NCBI GenBank assembly: GCA_030490835.1
Contig: CM059973.1
Location: 52,332,008 to 52,396,007, forward strand
Length of the DNA: 64,000 bases
Direction: 5' to 3'
Source of the DNA: Annona cherimola
Lineage: Eukaryota; Streptophyta; Magnoliopsida; Magnoliales; Annonaceae
Below the pieces are notes generated by a model. That model made no database searches and was not told the origin of the DNA. It worked only from the letters and a program-made list of their open reading frames with translations. This document shows, piece after piece, positions 1 to 9,668 of the stretch. Both the position numbers and the translations under genes were made by a program. Every line of letters starts with the position of its first letter. The stretch's first letter is position 1.

Positions 1-565
1 ATGAATCTTAGCTTTGATCTTCAAGAATCTTAATTTGTTTCTTTGTGAATGAACTTTTCATTTCATTTGGGTTTGAAAAAGTTCAGTATGATCCTTGGAC
101 TAAACTTGAAACTTCAATCTTCAAGTCTAAAATCCTCAAGTCGAAGTTGGAGTCGACCTTGTCTGCGACTTGACCCAAGTCGCACCTGGAGTCGACTTCG
201 TTTGCGACTTGGGCAGCTTCGTGCCCCCAAAATCAACCCTGGACATTTTCTTTTGTTTGAAGTCGATGCTGGAGTCGACTTCGTCTGCGACTTGACTTCC
301 CAAGTCGCAAGTGGAGTCGACTTGACCTGCGACTTCACCTGTTGCGCTTTTGGGATTCATTCTTAAGTCGATATTTGAGTCGACTTTGGGATCGACTTCA
401 CCCAAGTCGAAGTCCAAGTCGACTTGAAGATCGACTTGACCTCTTTGCTTTCCTTAAACATTTATCAAACCCATTAGTACCTTTTATATACTCAAATTAG
501 TTCTTGTTAATCATCGAAACTCAAGATTTGGTCAATTTTTATTGTTTTAAACATTGTTTCCAACA
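1..565 (-). repeat. Copia 1 3' LTR, 5' part only
   Basis: It is collinear with 9104-9668 at an offset of 9103 and almost identical. On the minus strand it begins TGTTGG at 565, right after the PPT. The rest of the LTR lies left of the window. Positions 140-440 hold the AAGTCGACTT/AAGTCGCA motif array. At 164-184 the arms TGCGACTTG and CAAGTCGCA form a perfect 9-bp stem with a 3-nt loop. Apparent reading frames here come from the array and are not genes. Confidence 0.95.
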
Positions 566-580
566 ATCTCCCCCTTTTTG
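566..580 (-). promoter_or_regulatory. Copia 1 polypurine tract (LTR-proximal)
   Basis: The minus strand reads CAAAAAGGGGGAGAT directly before the LTR start TGTTGG. This is the expected site for plus-strand DNA priming. An identical 15-mer lies at 876-890. Confidence 0.9.
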
Positions 581-890
581 ATGATTGACAAAACTTCATT
601 TGAGTTGATACCTTTCAAGCATTAATCATGTTCATATGTCTTTTTGAAAAACAGAGCATTTGTCATATAGGTCAGAGCTTTTTGAAATTTCAACTATTAT
701 ATCATTTTGGCATATTGGATTTCAAGCAAATCATTTTCAAGCAAAACATATTAAGCAAACATAACATTCATCAATAGCATATATATGTATCAAGTTTCAT
801 GCAACACAAAAAAAATGAAACCTAGATACAAAACTACCCAACCCAAAAGAAAGTTTTACTCAACTCACCTATTCTATCTCCCCCTTTTTG
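581..890 (-). other. Copia 1 3' noncoding region with a second, identical PPT (876-890)
   Basis: About 310 bp of AT-rich sequence without coding content separates ORF3 from the LTR-proximal PPT. Its upstream edge (876-890) is an exact copy of the PPT and directly abuts the ORF3 stop codon. Multiple PPTs are a known Sirevirus trait; whether both are used cannot be seen here. Confidence 0.8.
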
Positions 891-2480
891 TCAAACTATC
901 AAAAATCGATCAACTTTTAATGATTTTGTGAATTGAAATTGAGAGATCGGATATAAGATTGGTTTGATGGGACGATTTTGGGCAGATGAGTAGATGGAGA
1001 TATCATGATCGGGAGATGCTGCTTTATGAACTGAACCCGATTCGTATGGATCGAGTTCGGGCATAGGCCTCTTCTTGTGACGTCCGGAGGCGAGGTGATA
1101 TTTGATGGTACGCAGTTCCCGATCCATGTGATCTTGTCGGGAATGCATATCAGTGATAGCATTCAGCACACCGGTCACTAGGCTAGTCATCCTATCTTCT
1201 TGCTGACCCATAGCTTCCAAGATCTCGTTTTTGAGGTTTTGAAGTGCAGCCATTTGATCTGAAGTAGGCGGCACGCGTTCGGGTGCAACGGATCCTTGAG
1301 GAGAATGTGATCCGTGTGATAGAGGAGATGCAGGCCGTTCAGGCGATGCCTCGGGAGCTTGCTCCCCCTCAGCTTGTGCATTGTCCTCTTGTTCTCGGAC
1401 TGGCTCGCCAAGCTTCTCTCGGATGCGATCATCCCTAAACTGCTCCAAATTGATTTTCATGCGTTGGAGCAAAGCCTTGTTGATAGCGTTGGTCGTCTTG
1501 GGGACTTCAAATGGTTCCCCATCAATGTCGAGCTCAACCCGCTCAAAAATCTTGGTGATCCAAGATCCATAAGGTAACACGCCTCTCGGATTGTCTTTCC
1601 TGGATGCTAAGGCTTCTAGGAATAGTCTGGGAAGACTGATCTTGACTTTGTTCACTAATTTCCACAAGATCATTGCTTCTTGTGGATTCAATTGATTCCT
1701 TCCGCCTCCTTTTGGCAAAATACAGTGGGCGATTAATAGACGGATAACCCTGAGTCTGGGAGAAAGATCCATGTAATGTAGGAATTTGGTGCCTGCATGG
1801 TACTTGTTGCTTTTGGTTAACTCATTGTAGATCTTGTCCATAGTCAGATCCTTGGGAAGCCTCTCTTCATCAAAAGGTACTTGAAGAATATTTCCAATTC
1901 TTCTCAAGGCTTCATCTTGATCTGGATAGTTGTTACTCCCAAAATTTATTTCAGTGCCTTTGACATAAGTGCAAAACTTGGTGTTGTCCCATAAATAATA
2001 AAACTGTCTTGTGAGATCAGGATAGATCCGTTCATCGGATTTGAATAGTTGTATCCATCCTTGGAAATCCAACAACTCTTCTATGTCGAACTCATAGTCG
2101 TTGAGGAACTTGAAATCTATGATTTTAGGAATGAATACCTTTCGTTCATAGAAGTTTCTGTAGAAGCGACTATGCTGTAGCTCTGTCCTGAAATAAGTAG
2201 TGGGCATTTTTAGAACTTGCCCCTTCTTGATAGGAATCCTTGAAGAATACGAGCTTTCAGGTTGGCTTTCTGATCGTGGGGCTCTATCAGTTGACTGGGT
2301 TGTTGTCTGGAATCGAACCCGTCTACCCGTCGAGGTTGATGGTTCCTCTCTAACTCGTTTGGATGGAGTCCTTGCTCTTCTAGGAATATCTTCCTCTGTG
2401 GAAGATTGGGATGGCCTAGGCACTGGCCGTTGGCTTGGCTTTTTGACTGCTAGTTTAGGAGTTTTAGCTTTTGGAGCCAT
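891..2480 (-). CDS. Copia 1 ORF3, 529-aa putative plant transposon protein in the env position
   Basis: The ORF starts MAPKAK and stays open for 529 codons. Residues 1-70 are basic and Ser/Pro-rich with nuclear-signal-like clusters such as RRARTPSKRVREE. Residues about 90-340 match what I recall as the putative plant transposon protein domain (motifs FYERKVFIPKIIDF, LLDFQGW, RGVLPYGSWITKIF). A low-complexity Glu/Pro/Ser linker follows. Residues about 405-460 look like a coiled coil, ending with ELRTIKYHLASG. I see no signal peptide or membrane segment, so an envelope role is not supported. Decayed homologues sit at the same place in copia B and D, so this is a regular part of the element. Function is unknown; a nuclear, DNA- or RNA-associated role is inference only. 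Confidence 0.85.
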   Translation of the reverse strand: MAPKAKTPKLAVKKPSQRPVPRPSQSSTEEDIPRRARTPSKRVREEPSTSTGRRVRFQTTTQSTDRAPRSESQPESSYSSRIPIKKGQVLKMPTTYFRTELQHSRFYRNFYERKVFIPKIIDFKFLNDYEFDIEELLDFQGWIQLFKSDERIYPDLTRQFYYLWDNTKFCTYVKGTEINFGSNNYPDQDEALRRIGNILQVPFDEERLPKDLTMDKIYNELTKSNKYHAGTKFLHYMDLSPRLRVIRLLIAHCILPKGGGRNQLNPQEAMILWKLVNKVKISLPRLFLEALASRKDNPRGVLPYGSWITKIFERVELDIDGEPFEVPKTTNAINKALLQRMKINLEQFRDDRIREKLGEPVREQEDNAQAEGEQAPEASPERPASPLSHGSHSPQGSVAPERVPPTSDQMAALQNLKNEILEAMGQQEDRMTSLVTGVLNAITDMHSRQDHMDRELRTIKYHLASGRHKKRPMPELDPYESGSVHKAASPDHDISIYSSAQNRPIKPILYPISQFQFTKSLKVDRFLIV

Positions 2481-3001
2481 TGAAATTGGAGTTTTGGAGT
2501 TTGGAATCTGTGAGAGAAAAAGAAAATGGAGATTTGAAAGAACTTTGAGAGAGAGAGCTGAGAGAGTTGGGAGAGAACAAGAGAAAGAGAGAGACGGAGA
2601 GGGTCGCCGGAGGAGAGAGGAGTTGCCGGAAATGGAGGTTGTCAGAGAGAAAAGGGAAAAAACAGAGAGGATTTTGTCGCCGGAGGGGAAAAACAGAGAG
2701 GAGAAGGCGCGGGAAAATGAGAGAGAAGAAGAGAGAAAGGGAAGAAGAGAAGAGATGCGGAAGTCGGACGGTCGCGCTCGCGGAGTCGACTTGCCCTAGG
2801 CGAAGTCGACTTCGGCCCCTCGGAGTCGACTTCGTTATTGAAGCGGAGTCGACTTCGCTCCTGTGGAGTCGACTTCGCTCCTGAAGCGGAGTCGACTTCA
2901 CTTTCCCAAGTCGACTTGGCCGAGTCGACTTGGCTCCCATGGAGTCGACTTGACCCATCAGTTTTGCCTTTTCAAATTTTGGTTTCTTTGTTTTATTTTT
3001 C
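2481..3001 (-). promoter_or_regulatory. Copia 1 pol-ORF3 spacer: AAGTCGACTT array plus pyrimidine-rich leader
   Basis: After the pol stop, positions 2780-2955 hold nine GTCGAC cores in about 175 bp, mostly as GGAGTCGACTTCG or AAGTCGACTT. Next, 2510-2770 is strongly CT-rich on the minus strand (GA-rich on plus). It ends in CTTTTTCTCTCACAG, with the AG at 2508-2509, 28 nt before the ORF3 ATG. That resembles a plant 3' splice site and could allow a spliced ORF3 mRNA; this is inference. The same array plus CT tract recurs in copia B and D. Confidence 0.7.
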
Positions 3002-6000
3002 CTAATTTAGCTCTATCATCCCCATATCATTCCTAATTTTATAAAATGATTCTTTGGCTAATGGTTTGGTAAAGATATCAGCAATTTGGTCTTCTGTTTT
3101 TACATATTCTAGGCATACATCATGATTCTCAACATGCTCACGAATAAAGTGATGTCTTACATCAATATGTTTGGTTCTAGAATGCAAGACTGGATTTTTA
3201 GTCAAACAAATTGCACTTGTATTATCACATCTAATAGGAATATCAACATAATCAATACCATAGTCTTTCAACTGTTGTTTCATCCAAAGTAGTTGGGCAC
3301 AACAACTACCGGCGGCTATGTACTCGGCTTCCGCAGTAGATAGTGCAACACTTGTTTGTTTTCTTGAATGCCATGAAACTAGCATATGTCCAAGAAATTG
3401 ACAAGTTCCACTGGTACTTTTTCTATCTACTTTATATCCGGCAAAGTCTGCATCCGAATAGCCGATTAGATCAAAGGTTGACCCCTTTGGATACCATAGT
3501 CCAAGGTTTGTAGTTTTTATCAAATATTTAAAAATTCTTTTTACAGCAAGTAGGTGTGATTCTTTGGGACATGCTTGAAATCTAGAGCACATACAAACAC
3601 TAAATAAGATATCGGGTCTAGAAGCAGTTAAATATAACAAGGATCCAATCATGCTTCTATAGAGCTTTTGATCGATACTTTTACCGTTTTCGTCCGTGTC
3701 GATCTTGATTGTAGAGCTCATTGGAGTGTTTGCCCCTTTGCTATTCTGCATTCCGAATCTCTTGAGCATTTCTTTGACATACTTGGACTGGTTCAAAAAT
3801 ATTCCTTCACTTTGTTGCTTGATTTGCAGTCCAAGGAAGAAATTTAATTCTCCCATCATGCTCATTTCGAATTCACTCTGCATTATCTTAGAAAACTCTT
3901 GACAAAGTTTTTCGTCAGTAGCACCAAATATTATGTCATCCACATAAATTTGTACAATCAAAATATTTTTATTTTTGTACTTAATGAACAAAGTAGTGTC
4001 TACTTTCCCTCTTTGAAACTCATGATCAATCAAGAAACTATTTAACCTTTCGTACCAAGCTCTTGGTGCTTGTTTTAGTCCATATAACGCTTTGGTTAAT
4101 TTATAAACATACTTTGATTGATCCTTTTCTTCAAAACCAGGGGGTTGTTCAACATATACTTCTTCATTCAAATAACCATTCAAAAATGCGCTTTTTACAT
4201 CCATTTGAAACAATTTGAAGTTCATATGAGAAGCAAATGCTAGTAGGATGCGTATGGCTTCTAATCTAGCCACGGGTGCATATGATTCTTCAAAATCAAT
4301 TCCTTCTTCTTGGGAATACCCTTTGGCTACTAACCTTGCCTTGTTTCTAATTACAAGACCGCTTTCGTCTAATTTGTTCCTAAATACCCATTTTGTACCA
4401 ATGACTGTATGATTGTTTGGTCTAGGAACTAAATGCCATACATTGTTTCTTTCGAATTGATTTAGCTCTTCTTGCATTGAAATAACCCAATTTTCATCAT
4501 TAAGAGCTTGTTCAATGGTGTTTGGTTCAATTTTTGATACAAACGCATATTGGCCATAAACGTTTTGTTTTGATCTTCTAGTTTTTACTCCTTCATATAT
4601 GTTTCCAATAACTTGTTCAATTGGATGGGCATTTTTAAATTTTAAATCAGTTGGAGGTTTGTAAGAGTCATTACTTTCACTTACCTCTTCCTCCTCTGGA
4701 TTTTCTGGCTTGAGCTCGAGTTCCTTTGGTTGTTCTTTGCCTTTCGTCTCATCTGCATCACTTAGTTCATTCTCCTTTCTCGGAGTTTGGTTAAATTCAT
4801 CAAATACAACATGTATGGATTCTTCTACAACTTGATTTCGTTTATTGAATACTCTATATGCTTTGCTATTTGATGAATAACCAAGGAATATAGCCTCATC
4901 ACTTTTGGCATCTAATTTTCCCAAATTGACTTTTCCATTGTTTAAAACATAACATGTACATCCAAAAACATGAAAATAAGATATATTTGGTTTCCTTCCT
5001 TTCCAAAGTTCATATGGAGTCTTTTTCAAGATTGCTCGAATGGTAACACGATTCAAAACATGACAAGCTGTACTCACAGCTTCACCCCAAAATTTCTTGG
5101 ATAGATTGTTCTCATTTAGCATAGTTCTAGCCATCTCTTGTATAGTTCTATTTTTCCTTTCAACTACTCCATTTTGTTGTGGAGTTCTTGGTGCAGAAAA
5201 TGTGTGGTGAATTCTTTTTCCATTACAAAATTCTATGAATCGTTTGTTTTCGAATTCGCCACCATGATCGCTTCTTATGGTCACAATAGTACTCTGTTTT
5301 TCATTTTGCACCAAATTCACAAAAGTTGCAAACATAGAGAAGGCTTCATCTTTACTAGCTAAGAGAATTATCCAAGTGAATCTTGAAAAATCATCAACTA
5401 TGACAAATACATATTTCTTTCCACCAATGGTTAGAATGTCGGATGGCCCGTATAGATCCATATGTAATAATTCAAGTGGCTTTGTGGTGGAAATTTCCTT
5501 TTTGGTAGAGAAAGGCATCTTGTGTTGTTTTGATAATTGACATGCCTTGCAAATTTTGTCTTTGTCATATTTCAACTTTGGTAATCCTTCTACCAAATTC
5601 TTTTTCCAAAGGGTCTTTATATTTCCCATGTTTACATGTCCAAGCCTTTTATGCCAAACCCATGGATCATTATCAATGGCCATAAGACATTGACCATTCA
5701 ATTCATCAAGTGAAACCAAATAAACATTTCCATGTCGTTTACCACTAAACATGATATGTTCTCCATCAAATACATTACATATAGATGATTCAAACACAAC
5801 TTTATATCCTTTATCACATAATTGGCTAATACTCATTAAATTGTGTTTGAGTCCTTCAACAAACAAAACATTTTCCATGCATGCATTTGAGGTACTAAGT
5901 ATATTTCCTTTACCTTTAATTTTACCTTTTTCATTATTTCCAAAGGCAACCATTCCATCGTTGCAAGGCTTAAGTTTATGAAACAAACTTCTTTCACCGG

Positions 6001-6106
6001 TCATATGCCTTGAACAACCGCTATCCATGAACCATTCATTGTTTGCCTTTGCCTTAAAACATGTCTGAAAAAATAAGGAAATAAATCTTATCTTTTTGGT
6101 ACCCAT
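3002..6106 (-). CDS. pol: Copia 1 pol polyprotein: protease, integrase, reverse transcriptase, RNase H
   Basis: The 1034-aa frame is intact. Protease has the D28-S-G motif in [10 protein letters not shown]. Integrase has an HHCC finger (H152, H157, C186, C189) and the catalytic triad D217, D280 and E316, the last two 36 residues apart. Reverse transcriptase covers roughly 555-800, with D636 in [11 protein letters not shown] and YVDD at 721-724. RNase H has D884 (YSDADFAG), E926/E928 (STAEAEY) and D961 (RCDNTSA). The C-terminus is the usual copia tail (DIFTKPL). The order protease-integrase-RT-RNase H defines Ty1/copia. The first ATG (MGTKK) overlaps the end of gag in another frame and is absent from the D copy, so real expression probably uses the junction described at 6065-6102 rather than this ATG. 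Confidence 0.95.
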   Translation of the reverse strand: MGTKKIRFISLFFQTCFKAKANNEWFMDSGCSRHMTGERSLFHKLKPCNDGMVAFGNNEKGKIKGKGNILSTSNACMENVLFVEGLKHNLMSISQLCDKGYKVVFESSICNVFDGEHIMFSGKRHGNVYLVSLDELNGQCLMAIDNDPWVWHKRLGHVNMGNIKTLWKKNLVEGLPKLKYDKDKICKACQLSKQHKMPFSTKKEISTTKPLELLHMDLYGPSDILTIGGKKYVFVIVDDFSRFTWIILLASKDEAFSMFATFVNLVQNEKQSTIVTIRSDHGGEFENKRFIEFCNGKRIHHTFSAPRTPQQNGVVERKNRTIQEMARTMLNENNLSKKFWGEAVSTACHVLNRVTIRAILKKTPYELWKGRKPNISYFHVFGCTCYVLNNGKVNLGKLDAKSDEAIFLGYSSNSKAYRVFNKRNQVVEESIHVVFDEFNQTPRKENELSDADETKGKEQPKELELKPENPEEEEVSESNDSYKPPTDLKFKNAHPIEQVIGNIYEGVKTRRSKQNVYGQYAFVSKIEPNTIEQALNDENWVISMQEELNQFERNNVWHLVPRPNNHTVIGTKWVFRNKLDESGLVIRNKARLVAKGYSQEEGIDFEESYAPVARLEAIRILLAFASHMNFKLFQMDVKSAFLNGYLNEEVYVEQPPGFEEKDQSKYVYKLTKALYGLKQAPRAWYERLNSFLIDHEFQRGKVDTTLFIKYKNKNILIVQIYVDDIIFGATDEKLCQEFSKIMQSEFEMSMMGELNFFLGLQIKQQSEGIFLNQSKYVKEMLKRFGMQNSKGANTPMSSTIKIDTDENGKSIDQKLYRSMIGSLLYLTASRPDILFSVCMCSRFQACPKESHLLAVKRIFKYLIKTTNLGLWYPKGSTFDLIGYSDADFAGYKVDRKSTSGTCQFLGHMLVSWHSRKQTSVALSTAEAEYIAAGSCCAQLLWMKQQLKDYGIDYVDIPIRCDNTSAICLTKNPVLHSRTKHIDVRHHFIREHVENHDVCLEYVKTEDQIADIFTKPLAKESFYKIRNDMGMIELN
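6065..6102 (-). other. Copia 1 gag-pol junction: 38-nt GT..AG intron-like segment
   Basis: Gag ends in a stop just after its codons for KWVPKR; pol is open in another frame. On the minus strand the segment begins GTACCAAAAAG and ends with a T-rich tract and CAG. Removing exactly this segment joins the gag codon TGG to the pol codon ACA in frame and removes the stop. Homologous segments of 40 nt in B and D behave the same way. A 38-nt intron would be shorter than known plant introns, so splicing is a hypothesis. Confidence 0.5.
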
Positions 6107-7890
6107 TTTATGGGTCCATTTGGGTTAGTAATAGAATCTAATCTAAGTTGATCTAACTTTGAAAGCCCAAATCTTGTGTTTCTTGGAACCCAAACTAATT
6201 TAACACCATAGTCATATAGTTTCTTAAAATTACATTTGTAAGTTTTATGACCCATCTTATTGCAGAAATTACAAGCCAAAGGTAATCTTGGAGTAGGTCT
6301 CCAAGCATGCAAGGGTTCAATCATTGGTCTTCTAGTCCACTTAAAATTTTTCTTTTGTGGCTTGTATATAGATGTATTTTTAGTTTGATTTTTCTCAAGT
6401 ATTTGTTCATTTGATTTGCTACTTTCTCCTTGCTCAAATGTATGATACCCAAGACCTCTTTTATGTGTTTGGGTGGTCATATTCAGAAACATTTTAACAT
6501 TTTCTCCTGGATTAGAGAACTTAGCTAATGATTCATTTAATGATTTGTTCTCCATTTTCAGCAATTCAGTTTCATCTTTCAATTTGACTAATCTTTCTGC
6601 AAGTTTACCATTTACAATTATTGTTGCATCACATTGTCTCTTCTTAATTGTAAACTTGCTTCCTAATTTCTTCATTTCTTCATATAATGAATCATATGCA
6701 GTTTGTAGTTCATCTAATTCAGTACATTTGAGGCATTCATGAGAGGAAGAATAACTTGAATTAGAAAGGGAGAGTTTGGAACTTACCTCTTCATTGCTTG
6801 TGTCTTTTGTTGAGGTAATTTGTTCTCCTTGCTCGATTTGTGCCATGCAGCAAATTCTTGCACATTCTTCCGCCTCTATGTCATCGGTTGAGAAGCTACT
6901 CGTCGTAGATTCTTCATCATTTACGTACATGCCTCTTCCTTTGTATTTCTGGAATCTTCTATTGTTCCCTCGATCCTTTCTTTGTTCTTTTGCCTTGTTT
7001 TCTTCGGGAGTTGGACATTGAGCCTGCATATGTCCCGAACCGCCGCATCGGTAGCACTTGGTTGATTCTTTCTTCTTCTCTTGGGGAGTTCTTTCTTTGA
7101 AGCTTCTGAAATTTTTGCCTTTCCTCACAAATTTTCTGAATCGTTTTGTGAGTAGAGCAATCTCGTTGTCATTTTGAGAAGAAGATGTGTCATCGGTGTC
7201 TTGTGCGGCTTTTAAGGCAATTGCTCTTTTGCCCCTGTGTTGATCTTCATTCCTTTTCTTAATTAGCTCATGTGACATAAGTGAGCTAATTAAGTTTTCA
7301 AGCTTCAGCGTGTTGAGGTCTTTGGCTTCTTCAATTGCAGTGATCTTTGGAGTCCATGATTCGGGTAGAGCTCTTAAAATCTTCATGACCTGCTCAGATT
7401 CAGATATTGCTTTTCCAAGACCTTTTAAAGCATTTGTAATCTTAGAGAATCTAGCAAACATTTCAGAAATATTTTCTGTTTCTAGCATTCTAAAGTTCTC
7501 TAGTTCTCCAATCAAAATATTCCTTCTCGTCCCTTGGACTTGAGAAGTTCCTTCGTAGATAGAGATTAGTGTATCCCATATCTCTTTGGCGGTTAAGCAA
7601 GAGGATACTCTATCATACTCGGAAGCAGTGAGAGCACAAAATAAGGAGTTCATAGCTTTGGCATTGCTCTTCACTATTCTTACTTCCTCATCGGTCCATT
7701 TGGAAGCTCGTTCATCGGTAGGCAGTATTACTCCATCTTGGATAGCAATCCAAGAGTCCATATCGGTAGCCATGATGAGTTGCTTCATACGAAGCTTCCA
7801 ATATCCAAAATTGTTCCCATCAAACAATGGTGGCCTTGTAAAGGATTGGCCTTCAGCAAATGCGGGAACGGAAGTAGATTGGGATGCCAT
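6088..7890 (-). CDS. gag: Copia 1 Gag, 600 aa, with two zinc knuckles
   Basis: The N-terminus (residues 15-55, [19 protein letters not shown]) and the following helical part (to about 215) match the plant copia gag region (DUF4219/UBN2 type), which packages element RNA in cytoplasmic particles. A CCHC zinc knuckle lies at 279-292 (C-X2-C-X4-H-X4-C). A second, less usual one lies at 540-553 ([14 protein letters not shown]). Residues about 388-455 are a predicted coiled coil rich in K/E. The start MASQSTS is chosen because it lies only 35 nt after the PBS and is conserved in copia D. The frame ends 14 nt into the overlap with pol. Gag as a separate ORF from pol differs from the single gag-pol frame common in copia elements. 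Confidence 0.93.
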   Translation of the reverse strand: MASQSTSVPAFAEGQSFTRPPLFDGNNFGYWKLRMKQLIMATDMDSWIAIQDGVILPTDERASKWTDEEVRIVKSNAKAMNSLFCALTASEYDRVSSCLTAKEIWDTLISIYEGTSQVQGTRRNILIGELENFRMLETENISEMFARFSKITNALKGLGKAISESEQVMKILRALPESWTPKITAIEEAKDLNTLKLENLISSLMSHELIKKRNEDQHRGKRAIALKAAQDTDDTSSSQNDNEIALLTKRFRKFVRKGKNFRSFKERTPQEKKKESTKCYRCGGSGHMQAQCPTPEENKAKEQRKDRGNNRRFQKYKGRGMYVNDEESTTSSFSTDDIEAEECARICCMAQIEQGEQITSTKDTSNEEVSSKLSLSNSSYSSSHECLKCTELDELQTAYDSLYEEMKKLGSKFTIKKRQCDATIIVNGKLAERLVKLKDETELLKMENKSLNESLAKFSNPGENVKMFLNMTTQTHKRGLGYHTFEQGESSKSNEQILEKNQTKNTSIYKPQKKNFKWTRRPMIEPLHAWRPTPRLPLACNFCNKMGHKTYKCNFKKLYDYGVKLVWVPRNTRFGLSKLDQLRLDSITNPNGPIKWVPKR

Positions 7891-7925
7891 TTCAATAAGA
7901 TCTCTTTGATAAACTCAAAGACCTG

Positions 7926-7936
7926 CTCTGATACCA
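7926..7936 (-). promoter_or_regulatory. Copia 1 primer-binding site
   Basis: The minus strand reads TGGTATCAGAG, two bases inside the end of the 5' LTR. This is complementary to the 3' end of plant initiator tRNA-Met and primes minus-strand DNA synthesis. Confidence 0.92.
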
Positions 7937-7938
7937 CT

Positions 7939-9668
7939 TGTTGGTCCCGAGTTGATGGCCTAACCCAAGAGGGGAGGGGTGAATTGGGTTCTTTAAAATT
8001 TCTTCTGTAAACTTAAAAATCTTAATCCCTTGAAAAAGTTAATCCCCTTTTTAAGCGAATGGAGAGCAAATAAGATAAAGCAGTAAAAATAAGTAGAACA
8101 CAAGATTTATAGTGGTTCGGGCAAACCTTCCCTACTCCACTCTTCCAAGCTCACACTCCGTTGTGACTTGGGTTCCACTATGTATTCCAAGAATACACTT
8201 AGAGTCACCGCTCTCTTCTAGATTCAAAGCTCTAGGGGGCATACACAACTAGAGCCACTTGCTCTCTTCTAGATTCAAAGCTCTAGGGGGCATATATATT
8301 CGCTTGCACAAGTAGGTGATGAGTCTCACTCCAATCACACCCTACTTTGCATACACTTGATCTTAGCTACTCAAGCTAAATCAAGATTTATACAACCAAA
8401 TAAAGAAATGAATAAAAACTACACTTTACAGATTTGTGTAGGCAGTTTTGAGCTCGAGGAAGAAATCAGTAATAGCTTGAATGATGATTGTTGAAGCAAC
8501 TTGCAGTTTGAAGCTCTTTCTTCCTTTGAAACACTCAAATATGGAGAAAAGATATTTGAAAGTCTTTCTTGCACTTCTTTTCTTTCTTTGATCTTTAGAG
8601 TAGTGTCTCTTTTTTTTTTCTCACGTTCATTTGAATGTCCTTTTATAGATTGAGGAAAATATGAACGTTGTAGAAGTAGTTGGCGTGCAATAAATGAACT
8701 TCAACGTTCGAAAATTTGACCGTTATACCCAAGTCGAAGATGGAGTCGACTTGGCTTGCGACTTGGTAACCCAAGTCGCATCTGGAGTCGACTTCGTCTG
8801 CGACTCCAGTTCCTCCAATATCCCAAGTCTGAGTTTTAGTCGACTTGGTTTCAGACTTCGACTCAAGTCGAATCTGAAGTCGACTTAGCCTGCGACTTGG
8901 CTCGGGTTTTGCTGAAGCTGCTTTGTTCTTCAAGATTCGGCTTGATCCTTGCAAAGCTTTTGAGCTGTTAGAGTCCTTGCATGATATATGCTTGTTCCTC
9001 GCTTAGTCTTGGACTCACTTGGTCTCCATAACTTGGGTGTTGCCTTATTTGAATAAGCTTGAACATTTGCCTTGGCTTGATAGACTTGATTTGAACATTG
9101 AATATGAATCTTAGCTTTGATCTTCAAGAATCTTAATTTGTTTCTTTGTGAATGAACTTTTCATTTCATTTGGGTTTGAAAAAGTTCAGTATGATCCTTG
9201 GAATAAACTTGAAACTTCAATCTTCAAGTCTAAAATCCTCAAGTCGAAGTTGGAGTCGACCTTGTCTGCGACTTGACCCAAGTCGCACCTGGAGTCGACT
9301 TCGTTTGCGACTTGGGCAGCTTCGTGCCCCCAAAATCAACCCTGGACATTTTCTTTTGTTTGAAGTCGATGCTGGAGTCGACTTCGTCTGCGACTTGACT
9401 TCCCAAGTCGCAAGTGGAGTCGACTTGACCTGCGACTTCACCTGTTGCGCTTTTGGGATTCATTCTTAAGTCGATATTTGAGTCGACTTTGGGATCGACT
9501 TCACCCAAGTCGAAGTCCAAGTCGACTTGAAGATCGACTTGACCTCTTTGCTTTCCTTAAACATTTATCAAACCCATTAGTACCTTTTATATACTCAAAT
9601 TAGTTCTTGTTAATCATCGAAACTCAAGATTTGGTCAATTTTTATTGTTTTAAACATTGTTTCCAACA
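7939..9668 (-). repeat. Copia 1 5' LTR, complete (1730 bp)
   Basis: The LTR runs TGTTGG...CCAACA on the minus strand. A TATA-like TATAAAA lies at 8647-8641. GTCGAC cores form two clusters (about 8735-8905 and 9239-9545), with about ten in total where roughly 0.4 would be expected by chance in 1.7 kb. Arms TGCGACTTGG and CCAAGTCGCA near 8755-8790 form a 10-bp stem with a 4-nt loop. Two near-identical CTCT..AGATTCAAAGCTCTAGGG units occur at about 8210-8290. Apparent ORFs in it are shadows of the repeat array. Confidence 0.95.

Larger units (their letters stand above)
1..9668 (-). mobile_element. Copia 1: intact Sirevirus-like Ty1/copia element, 3' LTR cut by window edge
   Basis: In minus-strand order the element has a 5' LTR (9668-7939), PBS, gag, pol, a spacer, ORF3, two polypurine tracts and the first 565 bp of the 3' LTR. 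The full element would be about 10.8 kb. All three ORFs are open. The 565 bp of 3' LTR visible here match the 5' LTR with about one substitution (near position 92 versus 9195), so insertion was recent. A third ORF after pol, duplicated PPTs and a very short leader fit the Sirevirus branch of Ty1/copia; lineage is inferred from layout, not from a tree. It is inserted in an older gypsy LTR, with ATTAA (9669-9673) as the visible TSD copy. Confidence 0.93.

Noticed and set aside
49..366. Open frames in copia LTRs encoding Ser/Arg/Leu-rich proteins (also 9152-9469 and others)
   Set aside because: They arise from the AAGTCGACTT array, which is open in several frames. They lie in LTRs, vary in length between copies and show no domain.
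891..2480. ORF3 as an envelope gene
   Set aside because: Position fits env, but there is no signal peptide, transmembrane segment or furin-like site, and the domain matches a plant transposon protein.
2200..2799. 199-aa plus-strand frame opposite ORF3 and its leader
   Set aside because: It is the antisense of ORF3 and of the CT-rich leader. Its Arg/Glu-rich composition follows from (GA)n sequence.
6085..6110. Programmed -1 frameshift on the AAAAAG run at the gag end
   Set aside because: The pol frame is offset by -1 in copia 1 but by +1 in B and D, so one slip direction cannot serve all. Not excluded for copia 1 alone.
7926..7936. tRNA gene suggested by TGGTATCAGAG matches (here and at 34670-34847, 47541, 57431)
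   Set aside because: Only the 3' end complement is present. There are no A and B boxes or cloverleaf; these are primer-binding sites.
8730..8905. CRISPR-like look of regularly recurring GTCGAC units
   Set aside because: Repeats are too short, spacers are not of constant length, and the setting is a plant retrotransposon LTR with no cas genes.
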